A program made the position numbers and the translations under genes. Shown here piece after piece: positions 22,661 through 34,420 of a DNA stretch of 64,000 nucleotides (its first letter is position 1; every line of letters starts with the position of its first letter). Below the pieces are notes generated by a model. The model was not told the origin of the DNA, did no database searches, and worked only from the letters and a program-made list of their open reading frames with translations. The stretch spans positions 6,460,720 to 6,524,719 of the forward strand of contig OX365950.1 of NCBI GenBank assembly GCA_947247005.1, in the 5' to 3' direction. The stretch is from Spisula solida (lineage: Eukaryota; Mollusca; Bivalvia; Venerida; Mactridae).

Positions 22661-24274
22661 ATGGCGGCCTCGGGAGGTTCGCTTGTCAAAGGATCAGTTG
22701 AAGATTTCGAGATTCCATGTAAACCTTGTGTAGACGATGGGGATTTCGTTGAAGCTTCGGGATATTGTGAAAATTGCGAAGAATATCTGTGCATAGCGTG
22801 TATGAAAGTACACTGTCTACCCAAACCAAGTAAACATCACGTCGTGTTAGATAAACAGCAAATGCCACAGTCCAAGACGTGGAAATCAGAAGTTGCATCA
22901 TATATTTCAACACTTGCTAATGGTTCCAATGTACGTATCGAATACACTGCTGTGATTAAAAAGGTTGACCAACTTCAGGCTGAAGTGAATGATAAACTAA
23001 CCGACAGCGAACATTCAGCAACTAAGACAGAAGAGACGGTGGAGAAAGCCATTTCGGATATAAAGGAACATAGAATAAATGTGAATGCATATTTCGATAA
23101 AGTGGAACGTATTTTAACGGAAAGATGTCATAAAATAAAACTTCTTAATCAACACGAAGTACAGAAAACAGACGATGAACTGAAATCTTCAAGAAACCGA
23201 TTAACGTCCATACAAACACACCTGCAGACGTCAAACATTGACAATGTTGCGAACATAATAGGAAAATCGGGTACTTTGTTAAAGGAACTTGAAAATGACT
23301 TAAAGGCTATAAAGAAAACACAACCCCAATGTGTTAAATTCGTGGCAAATGCCACTCTGACATCCGAAATGTCGACAGCAACCGCTTTAGGGGAATTACA
23401 AGTGCATTCTAAATTACCAGAATGTACCGATGTACAACGTAAACGTGTAAAGGATATGGTTTCACGACACCAATCAGACATCAGCACGGATACTATTCCG
23501 CGTAGAATAAGAGGTATTGTAAAAGTACGTGAGAATGTTATCGCATGTACTGACTTTAACAACAAGATTGTTATATTTGTTGATATCAGCAGGGGTAAAT
23601 TGTTATCTACAGTCTCGGTGATGGATAAACCATGGGATATTACTTCTACGTCTCGTGGTACGTTTGCTGTTACTATTCCGGGGAGCAGTAAGATTCAGTT
23701 TCTTGAAGTGAATAATGACGTTATATCCCTGAAGAACGTTATTGGTGTGAATGGTGAATGTCGTGGCATTGATTGTCTTGATGATCATTTTGCTGTCTCA
23801 TATGACAAACCTCCAAAGGTTGAGATCATAGATTTCCATGGTAACGTTCAGATGAACATACAAACTGACAATACTGGCATTAACTTTTTTAAGTCTCCTT
23901 TGTATGTTGTATTCAGTCGAGATGGTGGATATATATACGTCTCTGACCGCGATGACCGTTCCATCATTAAACTTACATTAGACGGAACGATGCAAGCTTC
24001 ATACAAAAACTCTGAATTAGAAAAACCGCAGGGAATGTATGTCTGCTGGGATGGATCCGTGTTGGTTTGTTCCACCCGTTCGATACATGTGATGTCTGTA
24101 GATTGCATGAAACACAAACTACTTATCACAGGTGTAAATTTTCCCTCTGGAATAAGCTTCGATGAATATAATGGGACGCTTTGTGTACGCAAACGCGGGC
24201 AAGTTAGTCCCGGAAAATGGCTATCAGGAACGGTTTGGGATAGTGACAGCATTCAAACTTATGTCATCAATTGA
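22661..24274 (+). CDS. TRIM-like B-box / coiled-coil / beta-propeller protein, copy A
   Basis: A single-exon frame of 537 codons. Residues 20-60 form a B-box-type zinc finger: C20-x2-C23, C36-x2-C39, C44-x2-C47, H51 and H59/H60. Residues about 95-245 are predicted coiled coil (Glu/Lys/Leu-rich, e.g. NDKLTDSEHSATKTEETVEK). Residues about 275-537 contain repeated beta-strand units (DFNNKIVIFVDISRGKLLS, PPKVEIIDFHGNVQ, VSDRDDRSIIKLTLDG) typical of the NHL/WD-like propeller in bivalve TRIM-like proteins. There is no RING domain before the B-box, so ubiquitin-ligase activity is not expected from this copy alone. Compared with the paralogue at 54704 it lacks 39 codons that hold the second B-box (junction at 22900/22901). 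The start ATG has a fair context (AAT ATG G) and matches the aligned ATG of copy B. The role is probably innate-immune or regulatory scaffolding, inferred from the family only. Confidence 0.85.
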   Translation: MAASGGSLVKGSVEDFEIPCKPCVDDGDFVEASGYCENCEEYLCIACMKVHCLPKPSKHHVVLDKQQMPQSKTWKSEVASYISTLANGSNVRIEYTAVIKKVDQLQAEVNDKLTDSEHSATKTEETVEKAISDIKEHRINVNAYFDKVERILTERCHKIKLLNQHEVQKTDDELKSSRNRLTSIQTHLQTSNIDNVANIIGKSGTLLKELENDLKAIKKTQPQCVKFVANATLTSEMSTATALGELQVHSKLPECTDVQRKRVKDMVSRHQSDISTDTIPRRIRGIVKVRENVIACTDFNNKIVIFVDISRGKLLSTVSVMDKPWDITSTSRGTFAVTIPGSSKIQFLEVNNDVISLKNVIGVNGECRGIDCLDDHFAVSYDKPPKVEIIDFHGNVQMNIQTDNTGINFFKSPLYVVFSRDGGYIYVSDRDDRSIIKLTLDGTMQASYKNSELEKPQGMYVCWDGSVLVCSTRSIHVMSVDCMKHKLLITGVNFPSGISFDEYNGTLCVRKRGQVSPGKWLSGTVWDSDSIQTYVIN

Positions 24275-24319
24275 TGTGCATCATTGACCTCTCGGATACC
24301 ATGGTCGTGTCTTTAAATA

Positions 24320-25367
24320 TGTAACACAATGGGCATGCACAGGTCTGTTATATTAATTATCATATTAATTAGGTATTGGACACCTGCAACAGTAATTAAC
24401 CAGTAGACAACAACCTAATAGATCAAGCATTTTTACTTGTCTGCAGAATCGCTTAATTCAATTATACATGACCATGTTTTTACAATCAACTCATTTGTTT
24501 CACCAAGCTTCGGTAAATTAATGAATTGATCATAATTTATACAATTAACTTGTAGGTCAGAAACTCATTGTTGTGTATTCCTAATTGCATTTCCAGCTGT
24601 CTTATTAATGAGTAATTCCAGTATATATAATGCACTTTTCACATCAGTCAATTCTTTCGTTTCACCAGAATTGATAGTTATACCATAAGTTGTTTATGTA
24701 ACAGTTATTATATCGTATTTATATAGATAGATTAATCATAATTGATACAATTAATTTAATCTTGATAAACTTGCCGAGTGGCGATGGGATTGAGATAACC
24801 CACCTGCGGAATCAATTGACCTTAATCAATCCAATTACTACATGATGAGAAAACCATTTGTTATGATAACTGAGCGGTGCATTAATTAGTTCCTCATCTG
24901 TTTATCTAAATTATTTTGAAACTAGGCACTGAGTTAAGTTTGATGTGTCGAGTGTCATTATATTGGTTATGTCTAATTGCCATTATTGCCACCTGTTTTC
25001 GGTGATTAATTCAGTTTTTCTTTGTATAGATTGTTTAAACCTTTGTTCCCATTGTTTTGAGATCTTAACGAGCTTAACATATTTCTCAACGACCCTATAA
25101 AACCCGGATCTTAACGAGCTTAACATATTTCTCAACGACCCTATAAAACCCGATGTACCCCGAATGAGCGAGAGAGAGGGAGAGAACGAAACGAGAGAGT
25201 GGAGGAGTGAGACATAGAGCAAGAGGGTGGGTGTAAGATTCTACCCAAGACTGTTAAGACGTTAACGACTGTTAAACTGTTTATTCGTGCTTGTAAATAA
25301 AGTTGGTGGGTTTTAAAAACGGACTTGTCACTTTAATGCAAACTAGTTAGCTACGTGTGGTATTACA
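24320..25367 (+). mobile_element. Solo LTR of an LTR retrotransposon, 1,048 bp
   Basis: Begins TGTAACACAATGGG and ends GGTATTACA, the TG...CA termini of an LTR. Flanks AATA (24316-24319) and AACA (25368-25371) look like a 4-bp target duplication with one change. The corresponding point in duplication copy B (about 56482-56490) has no insert. Inside are two TATAAAA boxes (25096 and 25142) and an AATAAA signal (25296), in the order expected for promoter and polyadenylation site. There are no gag/pol sequences, so only the LTR remains, presumably after LTR-LTR recombination. The superfamily cannot be told. Confidence 0.75.
25061..25152 (+). promoter_or_regulatory. Duplicated 46-bp promoter segment in the solo LTR
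   Basis: Two exact direct copies (25061-25106 and 25107-25152), each starting GATCTTAACGAGCTTAAC and ending with a TATAAAACCCG box. Tandem TATA segments could give two transcription starts. The exactness suggests a recent duplication inside the LTR. Confidence 0.75.
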
Positions 25368-25689
25368 AACATTTTAGCACGGTTTGATTTGATTAGGTGA
25401 AGTAATTGTTCAACAACGTGTTGATATACATTTCACAGTTTACTTCGACATCAATAAATGAGACTGCAAACATTGTTGTGGTACTTTGGACGATCGAGGT
25501 TATACGAGAACGAGGCTCAAGTAAGATGGCGGTGTTTTTGTCAGCGGTGAAAAAAATCAAAGAAATTTGAACATTTTGATGATAAAGCCAGTGGTTTGTA
25601 CATTTATTGAGTGACAATTAACATATTTGTTGAGCCTCCATCTGAATAGCTCAAATTTGGACATAAATTGACTATTAAAACACTGCAAA

Positions 25690-27007
25690 ATGTCTTCGAA
25701 TGATAAGACAAAGCAACGGAACAATGGCGGCAAAAATGCGTCAAAGAATGCAGCTGAGGATCGAACACAGGTAAACGCCATGGATTCCCAACCACAGCCA
25801 ATGATTAATCCATATCCCCAGCCGATGTTTTTTCCACAAATGGCCGTACCAGGTTCCAGTCCTAACCAAATGATGCATCCGACTTTTCATGGGTACCCCA
25901 CCCACGATAAAAAACCTGTTTAGCATGATCCAGGAAATGAATTCTAGGCTGAAGACTATAGAACTAGGTATTGAGAAAATTGGTCCAATGGAAAAAGATT
26001 TGACTTACCTGAAATCTCAGTTCATCTTTTTGCCAAACATATAGCGATGTTACTGATGAAGTTTTCGATAAACATAAACAACAAAAGTGATGGAAAACAA
26101 CTTGATCATATTTGGTGTTGAAGAGGCCCGTCCAGAAAATCATGAAACGCATATACTTGACGACCAATCTGAAAATCCAACGTCTGTTAAAAGCAATGCT
26201 GCAAATCCATCTGCCAGAGAAAATGTGGAATACAGTTTAAAACTATCATTGAAACGTAACCTTGTGGACAATACTGAGATATATGTAGAGTGTCCGCTGT
26301 CCATAGATGTAATAAAATTTGACAGAGTTTACCGGGTCGGAAATCCCCATAAGGCAGCAGAATCGAACCGACCTAGACCAGTTGTAGCAACATTCTCCTC
26401 ACTAAGTGATCGTGATGCTGTCAGAAAAGCTGGTATATTACTGAATAAAACGAAAGGAAGTGTTAAAATATACGAGCATTTTCCCAAAGAAATTGAGGAC
26501 AGACGCAGGAAGTTGTATCCAGTAGTCCGTAAACTTAGTGACTTCGGAGAAAACGTGTCGTTAGTCAAAGACAGGCTCTATATAAACAACAAACTATTTG
26601 ATGCCAACACTGGGGCGTATACTGATAAATACGGACATATCCGATTCATACGCCACGATAACGATTATGCTCCTAGAAACGCATACGAACATGGCGAAAC
26701 TCGACGACCACCGAACTTTCAAAATCAAAATCCGAATAACCCGTACATCAACGATATGTGGCGCAACCCGCCTAGACGCACAGACAACTTGAACCAGCCA
26801 GGTAAAACCTTGGTCTTTGAAACACCTAATCGGTACAGTGCTTTGGATATAGAGATACCATCACAGAAGCGAAAAGATGTGTCTCCGTTAGATACAGACA
26901 ATAATCTAAAACGCCAAAACATTGATGATAACGATCCGCAGCCTCTAATTGACATAGACCCCATGGAACCTCCTCAATCATCGGTAACAGACGATACTTG
27001 TAAGTAG
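25690..27007 (+). pseudogene. LINE A ORF1, frameshifted
   Basis: The first part (25690-25923) encodes a basic, Pro/Met-rich start (MSSNDKTKQRNNGG) and stops. The next bases in another frame give a coiled coil (MIQEMNSRLKTIELGIEKIG), and a third frame from 26087 to 27007 gives a long block starting NLIIFGVEEARPEN. That block resembles the RRM-like nucleic-acid-binding domain of LINE-type ORF1 proteins. It includes a conserved-looking RPRPVVATFSSLSDRDAVRK and a following basic stretch. At least two frameshifts or stops separate the three parts, so no full ORF1 product is expected. It would bind element RNA in an active copy. Confidence 0.75.
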
Positions 27008-27274
27008 GACAGGAATAGTGAGTCATGTGACTTAAACTTTGTGTCCGATTTAAACTCCCAACATGTAAACAGTGCTAATACCTTCATTGATAAAACATGT
27101 TCGGTGTTCAATAATTATAGTAATGCACGGGTTCCTTGTTTTGACTTAGATCATACGTGGGAACATAATTTAATACTGCCGAATAACTACATGAACAGTG
27201 TGACGTATAATTATGTACCATCTTATTAAACCGGGACACACAGTGTATATAATAGTGATTGTTTTTCAGAATAT

Positions 27275-28996
27275 ATGCATGAAACATTCTATTATGATAA
27301 TGCAGGACTGTTTTCTTATCCATCACATTATATTGCTGTACCTATATATTATTATTGTGCATACCCATATTATGTTAACTATAATCAGCCTGCAACAGAG
27401 GCGACTGATCGTAACGCTAACTCCTCAAATCAACCAATTTCGTCTGAAAATGTGAAAAGCAATACTGTCAGTCAATCAGAATATTTGAAAATTCTGTCCG
27501 TAAATGTCTGCGGACTCAAGTCAAAGACAATATGTCCCGACTTTCTTGAAGTTTTAAATAACTATAGTTTAATAGGTTTCCAGGAGACGAAATTGGATGA
27601 ATCGGATTATATTTCATTACCAGGATACTCATTATTTGTTAAAAATAGAACATGCCTCACAAATAGAAAATCAGGCGGAATTGCGTTAGCAGTGAAAGAC
27701 ACTCTGACCAAATATATATCAATTTTAGAAACTGACTCAAAGTTAGCTTTGTGGTTCACAATTTCAAAAACGCTATGTAATTCTGAAAATGATTTGTTAT
27801 GTGGTGTCGTATACATACCACCTGAAAATTCAATATATTCTACAGAAGATCCATTTCTAGAGTTACAAACTGAATTAAGTCGTTTTCGTAGTAAATACGA
27901 CAGCATTTGTTTGTTCGGCGATTTTAATTGCAGGACAAAGAGTCTGCAAGATTACATAGAAATAGATGTTGACTTTTTTTAATCGCAAAATCTTGATGAT
28001 GTCTGTGCAGAGTACTCGAATGAAATGAAAACATTTGATCTTTCTGAAAATATAAACAAATCACGTGATAGCAGTGACAAGAGTGCAAATAACTATGGTC
28101 ACCAATTGTTAGATTTTTTACAATTCAATTACCTTTACATACTGAATGGAAGAACTAAAGATGATATTCCTGGTAAGCCGACATGTAAAAATGTTAGTAC
28201 AGTAGATTATTTTATTAGTAGTTCAAGTCTATTTAAACATGTAGCATCACTTAATGTTCTAGAATATTCACCATTATTTTCTGATGTACATTGTCCCATA
28301 GAGTTATAATTAGACCTAAAATATAAACTAGATACATATGTTGAAGAAAACACACAACCTTCTATAAGGTTGTGGGATAAATCAAAAGCGGACGAGTTCC
28401 TCAATAATATCGATCGTACAAAAATATAAAATATTGAACAAACATTGGGCCTATATGAATCGAATGAAACATTTGAACAACAAAACGCGGATGATTTATT
28501 AAATGCAATCTCTTCATTATTCTTAAACACATCTAAAGAAACATTTGGATTCATTAATAATGAAAATAAAAATATCAAAATCAAAGATAAACCGCCTTGG
28601 TTTGGCCATAAATGTCAAAAATATAGAAACAAATTCCATAGGGCAAAGCACTTATATAAACTACGAAAGACGCCAGAAAATAAAAATAATTTAAAAGAAA
28701 CAAGCAAACTATATTTAAAAGCATTGAATCACTATCATAATGAAAATAAAAGGAAAAATATAACCAAACTTCGAAAGTTAAAAAATAAAGATCCTAGACA
28801 GTATTGGAAAATTCTGAATCCCAAAAAAACCGGAAAACCGGAAGCTAACTTAAATGATTTGTATACCTTCTTCAAAAATATAAATTTTAAAGAAAACATT
28901 GATGACACTAATAATTTAGCCGATGAACAGCTAAATAATATCAACCAAAATAATGACCTGTCAAACGACTATATCAATAATACAATAACGCAAACA
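27275..28996 (+). pseudogene. LINE A ORF2, endonuclease and linker part
   Basis: 27275-27982 carries APE-type endonuclease motifs in order: LSVNVCGL, GFQETKLDE, and GDFNCRT. It then shifts frame in a run of seven T's near 27974. 28025-28309 continues with the domain's end, ending in SDVHCPIEL in place of the usual SDH motif, followed by a stop at 28307. After a second stop near 28427, 28445-28996 gives the basic linker with KDPRQYWKILNPKKTG, a phrase typical before LINE reverse transcriptases. At 28997 the frame runs into the TA of the inserted TIR element. Confidence 0.8.
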
Positions 28997-28998
28997 TA

Positions 28999-31753
28999 TC
29001 CAACTATTTGTCCCATTTGTATTGGATGTGTTTTCAAGTCGACCACAGTTACCTTCCCTTGACTGGTGTTATACCGGTTTTAATATGATCGATCTTATCT
29101 CGATTGCGTAATCGCGCTATGCTAACTCAGCGGGTTGTCGGAGTGTATAAATTAATGTATATCATTTGCTGGAGGGGTTTTGTGCGTTCAGTTACACTTT
29201 GGTATTTTTGACATTTTGTATATGATGCATACCAGGATCTTTTTTATGGGCATATCTCTGTCATTATGAAATTTTGTTCATAAGGTAGGTATCATCAGGA
29301 ACATTTAAATGCTTCCATGATATCATTCAGAATTCGTTGATCATGTGTGAGGAATCTAACAATTATGCATTTGTTATACTAGTAACCGCAATACATGTCA
29401 CGATATGTATACTTATAATCATGCATATTCGATGGATGATAAAAAAAATAAACGGTTACTAGTAACTGTACAATGCTTGAGTATGTGTGCAATATCACAA
29501 AGTACAGTTTAAATGAAATTTAGCAACCACTGCTGATTTTTCAAGTATGTTGTACGGTTGATTGTTCAGTTGCATCTTCGAGCCATAGACCATACAATTA
29601 TGGAACTGGTTTTTTAATATCTTGAAAAATAAAAAAGTTATGACAATTTTAAGTTCGTGAAATAGAGCGTTTTTTCTTGAATTAAATAGGAGAATATTCG
29701 CGCGCTTGCGGACCCGACAAAACTCAAATTTTCCCTCTAATTGTCACAAATATTTTATTTTTTCAAGATATCGGGATGAAAATTTTGTTCAACTTATTTA
29801 TGTTGGACAAGTGCTTTCAAAATTATGAAGAGTTGAAATGTTAAACAAATACTAAATCAGTTTTCATTGTTTTAATCAAATCATAACATCAATCATATAA
29901 CCAACAAAGTCATATATTCATTTTCAAGTTATCACAAAATGTAGTTTGGCTATTTTGACCTGAACCTGACCTTTATGCAAGACTATATTACAAGGTTCTT
30001 GCTTTGAATACATGAATAACGTTATCAATTTCCGCAAGCAAGTCGTGCGATATCAGTATTTCAAATTTGTGTTTCTATTACATCTCGTAATATTGTGATA
30101 ATATATTGACTGTTAAATTATGCTAGTCAATTCATCATCCTGATTTTTTAAAATAATGAGTAAAATACTTAAAATGGATTTAATCACATCGGCAATTTAT
30201 ATCTGAATATGAATTTGTGCTTTTATCAGACTTGTTATAATTATATAGACTGTAGACTGTGGCTTGATTTATGATGCGTTATATGCCCGTGGAATTTCCG
30301 GTGACACCCGCAATAAAAGTTACAGGGGTTTGTTTACGAATACATGTATTGTCTTATTATAGCAAAAAGGCTGTATCTACAAATGAAAAAAGAAGGCAGA
30401 TAGAAACTTTATAAAAACGCATCTTGAATGATACTTACTGTTTTATTTTTACATTGTGGTTATAGGAATCAGCGATGCGACCATACATGTATGATAAATA
30501 TTTATGATACTTATTATACGAATATGAAAATTTACTTTGCATGAAGCATAAAACAATGCTTATAACAAATAACAATGATGGAAAACATAAATTTTCAGGA
30601 GAAAAAAAACCTTATATATATGATTAATTAATATATAGAATGTTCGAATCCCAACTGGCTTCGTAATCTGTCTGGTCAGAGCAGACGCGCTTTATTCCTC
30701 TAGCCGGGCTATAGTTAAGTGATTATCATTATAAAAGATACGCATATTATTAGCAATATATAAGCAAGTACATGTATACTGTAAATGAACCATAAAGCTA
30801 TAATGCACATGTATTTAATCTGCCTTAGTGTAAAACATACATTTCAACATCTGAATTCAAGCCTCTAAAAGTATACGGATTTTTTCTCACCTTTTTTACG
30901 TTTAATTTTCATTTTACAATTCGTATATATTCAATTAGGTGGTACAACGTGTCAATTAACCAGTTTATTTAACAAGTGTCATAGGAATGACATGATTCTT
31001 CATTTTTATGTCTCACCTGTTCGATTATTATAATTTTTATGTTTTAATTTATGCGTGAGCTTACGACATTTCACTTTTAATTATTTTAATGCATGTATTA
31101 CTTTCCAAATCGGCAATAAAGTCAAAGTTTCAAATCTCTAAAATCATAATAAAGTATGTATACAGGAAATATAGCGGTTATAGAAATATAGCGGTTATAA
31201 CCCTTCACGCGAATGTACCACTTTTATTACCCCACATGCTGTGACAATCGCAGCGGGGCGCGTCATAAAACAATTAACAATGTGCAAATTAAGTATGTGT
31301 ATTACTTTTTTACTAAAAAAAAATGATACCTGTTTTAAAAAACCGTAAAAAGGGGGCAGATCTCATTATCACATTTCTTATATCAAAACACCAATCTGAC
31401 GGGAAGAAATTAAACTAATAATCAAGTTTGCACAAATTATATTCCCCGAGAAACAAAAGAACTACGGACAAGAAAGTAACCAAGTTTGATATCAAATCCG
31501 TTCATTTCCTTCTTTGTTCAATGTGAGTGATAGTCATGTTAAAAACCTTTAAAAAGGGGGTTGATCCCATAAAGATACAACTATGAAATTTAGTGCAATA
31601 TATTGTAGACATATCAAACTACAAAATATGTTTGCACATAAGAAATATCTCAAATAGTTATTATCATATGGACAATTTTACGTGGAGTCCCCATGCCTTC
31701 CAATGGTAAAAAAATTGTCACATGTGCGAATACAAATGGGACAAATAGTTGGA
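28999..31753. mobile_element. 2,755-bp TIR element with TA target duplication, inside LINE A
   Basis: Perfect 25-bp terminal inverted repeats at 28999-29023 and 31729-31753 (starting TCCAACTATTTGTCCC), with TA on both sides at 28997-28998 and 31754-31755. Removing the element and one TA leaves the LINE reading frame continuous across the site, which proves precise insertion into an existing LINE copy. No frame longer than about 60 codons lies inside and there is no transposase motif, so it is non-autonomous. TA specificity suggests Tc1/mariner-like mobilisation, but the TIR does not match that of the two other TA elements in this window. Confidence 0.85.
29960..30060 (+). repeat. Repeat shared (inverted) with 59995-60095
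   Basis: 'cctgacctttatgc', 'atattacaaggttcttgc' and 'tcgtgcgatatc' occur in this order here and as the reverse complement at 59995-60095. The copies are about 80 percent alike. This marks a dispersed repeat present inside the TIR element and in duplication copy B. Confidence 0.65.
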
Positions 31754-31755
31754 TA

Positions 31756-33707
31756 TGATGAAATAGAAAAGGTTATCAAATTACTAAAAAACAATAAACA
31801 AGTGGGTATGATAAAACTGTTAATGAACAAATCAAAAGTTCCTACCCCCTGATGAAAACTATCTATCAAAAACTGTTTAATCTAGTATTTGACCATGGTA
31901 TTATCCCCGAATCTTGGACAATTGGTATTATAAATCCAATCTACAAAAATAAAGGTGATATAACGAAACCCGAAAACTACAGGCCAATAACACTACTCAG
32001 TTGTCTAGGTAAATTATTCACATGTATAATAAACACAAGAACAACCAAATACTTGGAATCCAACGAAATGATACATAATTGTCAAGCTGGATTTAGATAA
32101 GGGTTCTCAACTGCAGATAACATGTTTCTTCTCCATCAAATCATACAGTATGTAAATAACAGTAACAAGAAATTATTCTGCTCATTTATTGACTTAAAAC
32201 AAGCCTTTGATACAGTGTGGAGAAACGGATTATGGAGCAAAATAACATCAATGAGAATCACAGGAAAATTCCAAATACTTAAAAACATGTATAATAATAT
32301 CAAATCATGTGTCTCAGTAAATTCAGAGTTGTCGAACTTTTTCTCTTGTAACATTGGCGTGCGTCAGGGAGAAAATTTGTCTCCCCTGTTGTTTTCAATA
32401 TTCCTAAATGATCTTAATGATATTTTTGAAAATGATGAAAACATAGATGGTATTAATATTCCAAATGGTCAACACATTGACCAGATGTACAACCTTTTGA
32501 AAATTTTCATTCTATTATACGCTGACGACACAGTTATCCTAGCTGAGTCGTCGGAAGAGTTACAAAATGCATTAAATATATATCAAAAGTACTGCAACGA
32601 CTGGAAATTAACAGTAAATGCATCTAAATCCAAGGTACTGGTATTTTCAAAAGGAAGACAGCCGTTGTATAATTTTACCCTCAACAATCAAAAGTTAGAA
32701 GTAGTAAAAGAGTATAAATATTTAGGTATATATTTTAGCAAAAATGGATCCTTTAATACGTGCAAAAATCATATAGCAACCCAAGCAACCCGCGCTATGT
32801 ATAGCTTATTAAGAAATTCTAACCGCTTACAACTACCAATTGACCTACAAATAGATTTGTTCAACAAAACAATCAAACCTATCTTACTATACGGTGCAGA
32901 AATATGGGGATTTGGAAAGATTGATGTCTTAGAGCGAGTACAACTAAAATACCTTAAGTACATTTTAAAAGTCAAACGTTCGACTCCTAGTTACATGGTA
33001 TATGGTGAAACTGGATGCACACCTCTCAAACTTGAAATAGACGAAAAGATTTATCATTTTGGTCAGGAATCTGTACAATAGAAGAAAATGTTTTACCAAA
33101 TAAACTGTCATCCCTAGTCTACCGGAATATATTATCATTAACAAGAAATTTTAATGACGAAATGTTGAAACGTAAATACCCGTGGATGTACAAATATTCT
33201 AATAAACTGTGGTCTCAACAATATATGGACTGAACATGATTTCCCTAAAAATGATTGGTTAAAAAACTAACCATCCGACGAAAATTAAAAGACATATTCT
33301 TAACTGAATGGTATTCCCTAATAGATAACTCTAGTAAAAGTACATTTTATAGAATTTTTAAAACCAACTTTGGTATCGAATCGTACTTATCAACCAATCC
33401 AAATTCGCTATTATTTTATGCTATACGATTCAGAACCAGGAACCATCGCCTGCCTATCGAAACTGGAAATTGGTCTAAAACTCCGCTTAATCTTAGGAAA
33501 TGTAGAACTTGCCATAACAAAATAGGTGACGAGTTTCATTATCTACTTGAATGAAATAAATTTAGCAACCAAAGAAAACTATTCATAAATCCGACGTTCT
33601 ATAATCGACCTAATACATATAAACTTGAACAACTTATGAACATAAAAAACAAAACAAATTTTATAAAGCTGTGTAAGTTATTTAAAATTATACTGCTTCA
33701 AACCTAA
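31756..33707 (+). pseudogene. LINE A ORF2, reverse transcriptase and C-terminal part
   Basis: Starts with DEIEKVIKLLKNNK, then a one-base shift near 31803. It continues through PENYRPITLLSCLGKLFT (RT motif region), a stop replacing a codon after QAGFR at 32098, LKQAFDTVW (motif A aspartates), GVRQGENLSPLLFSIFLNDL (motif B), and LLYADDTVILAES with an intact YADD at about 32520. KEYKYLGIYF follows. A further shift near 33063 leads to 33255-33707 with FRTRNHRLPIETGNW and the end motif CRTCHNKIGDEFH, where the last Cys of the CCHC is replaced by a TGA stop at 33555. The catalytic box is intact but the frame is broken at least four times. Confidence 0.85.
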
Positions 33708-33936
33708 TGTAGAACCTACATATAAATGCAAATTTATGTTGATCGTGTATATAAACTATATGTGTATCGTGGCTCACCTTTATACCACCTCTATGTAGCC
33801 TCGTTCTTTGTTCTTTATATAACATTGACTGTTATCCTCATATTTTCATGTTGTGCATGAATTGAGCGTAATAAACGGTTGTTGTTGATAAAATTAGTAT
33901 ATACATTGTATTTATATTATATATATATATATATAT

Positions 33937-34420
33937 CCTTTCCGCTACCATAGCGTACTAATGCAGACTCGCCGGGATGGCCATTTCGGCCTTCCGAAGT
34001 TTTCGAACTAAATGCCCAAATTCGTGAATTTTGCTGTCATGGGTACACAGGCATCCCAGCCTAAAGGATATTACGGGCCCAGGGTCGGGTACAGGTTTTT
34101 GTACCCGCTGGACCCCTTTAAAGAGGGCTTTTAACGTAGATTTGCCAACACTGAAATTACTGGTCCTACCCGCCATTGCGGTACGATTCCCTGTGGAATT
34201 TGCATTAACATTTAGCGCCAAAAGGTTTTTATTTTTCTATAGTAGGAATATAAGGCTAGACAAAGGGGTCAGTATCAATGCCCTAAAGGGGCCCTAAAGT
34301 AGGCCTGTCAAGTAGCATCCGGATGTATCGAGTACTGCAAGTCAATAGTGTCTCAGGGACGGGGTATAGGGACCATATGAATTTCTCATAGCCCTCCAAA
34401 AAATCGTGGTAGCGGAAAGG
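33937..34420. mobile_element. 484-bp MITE with CCTTTCCGCTACCA ends
   Basis: CCTTTCCGCTACCA at 33937 and its reverse complement TGGTAGCGGAAAGG ending at 34420, both set in ATATAT sequence, so a TA or longer AT target duplication is likely. The 88-codon plus-strand frame and the 87-codon minus-strand frame inside are not recognisable as transposase. It forms the left edge of the 12-kb block absent from copy B. Confidence 0.75.

Larger units (their letters stand above)
25497..33885 (+). mobile_element. LINE A: non-LTR retrotransposon, near full length, dead
   Basis: The insertion point is defined by copy B. B reads ...GGACGATCG|TGATAAAATTAG across 56615/56616, and the same two strings flank this element (left end 25496, right flank from 33886). 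The order is 5' UTR, ORF1 (25690-27007), APE-type endonuclease, reverse transcriptase with YADD, C-terminal CCHC motif, 3' UTR ending ATAAACGGTTGTTGT. Without the inserted element at 28999-31753 it is about 5.6 kb. No clear target duplication is seen. The domain plan fits the Jockey/CR1 side of LINEs; the exact clade is not assigned. Confidence 0.85.

Noticed and set aside
23149..23565. 138-codon minus-strand frame under the TRIM-like gene
   Set aside because: It is antisense to a strongly coding frame. The matching 140-codon frame in copy B (55314-55736) is explained by sense-strand conservation.
33958..34297. Overlapping 87- and 88-codon frames inside the 484-bp MITE
   Set aside because: They fill a MITE with TIRs, lie opposite each other on both strands and show no transposase motif.
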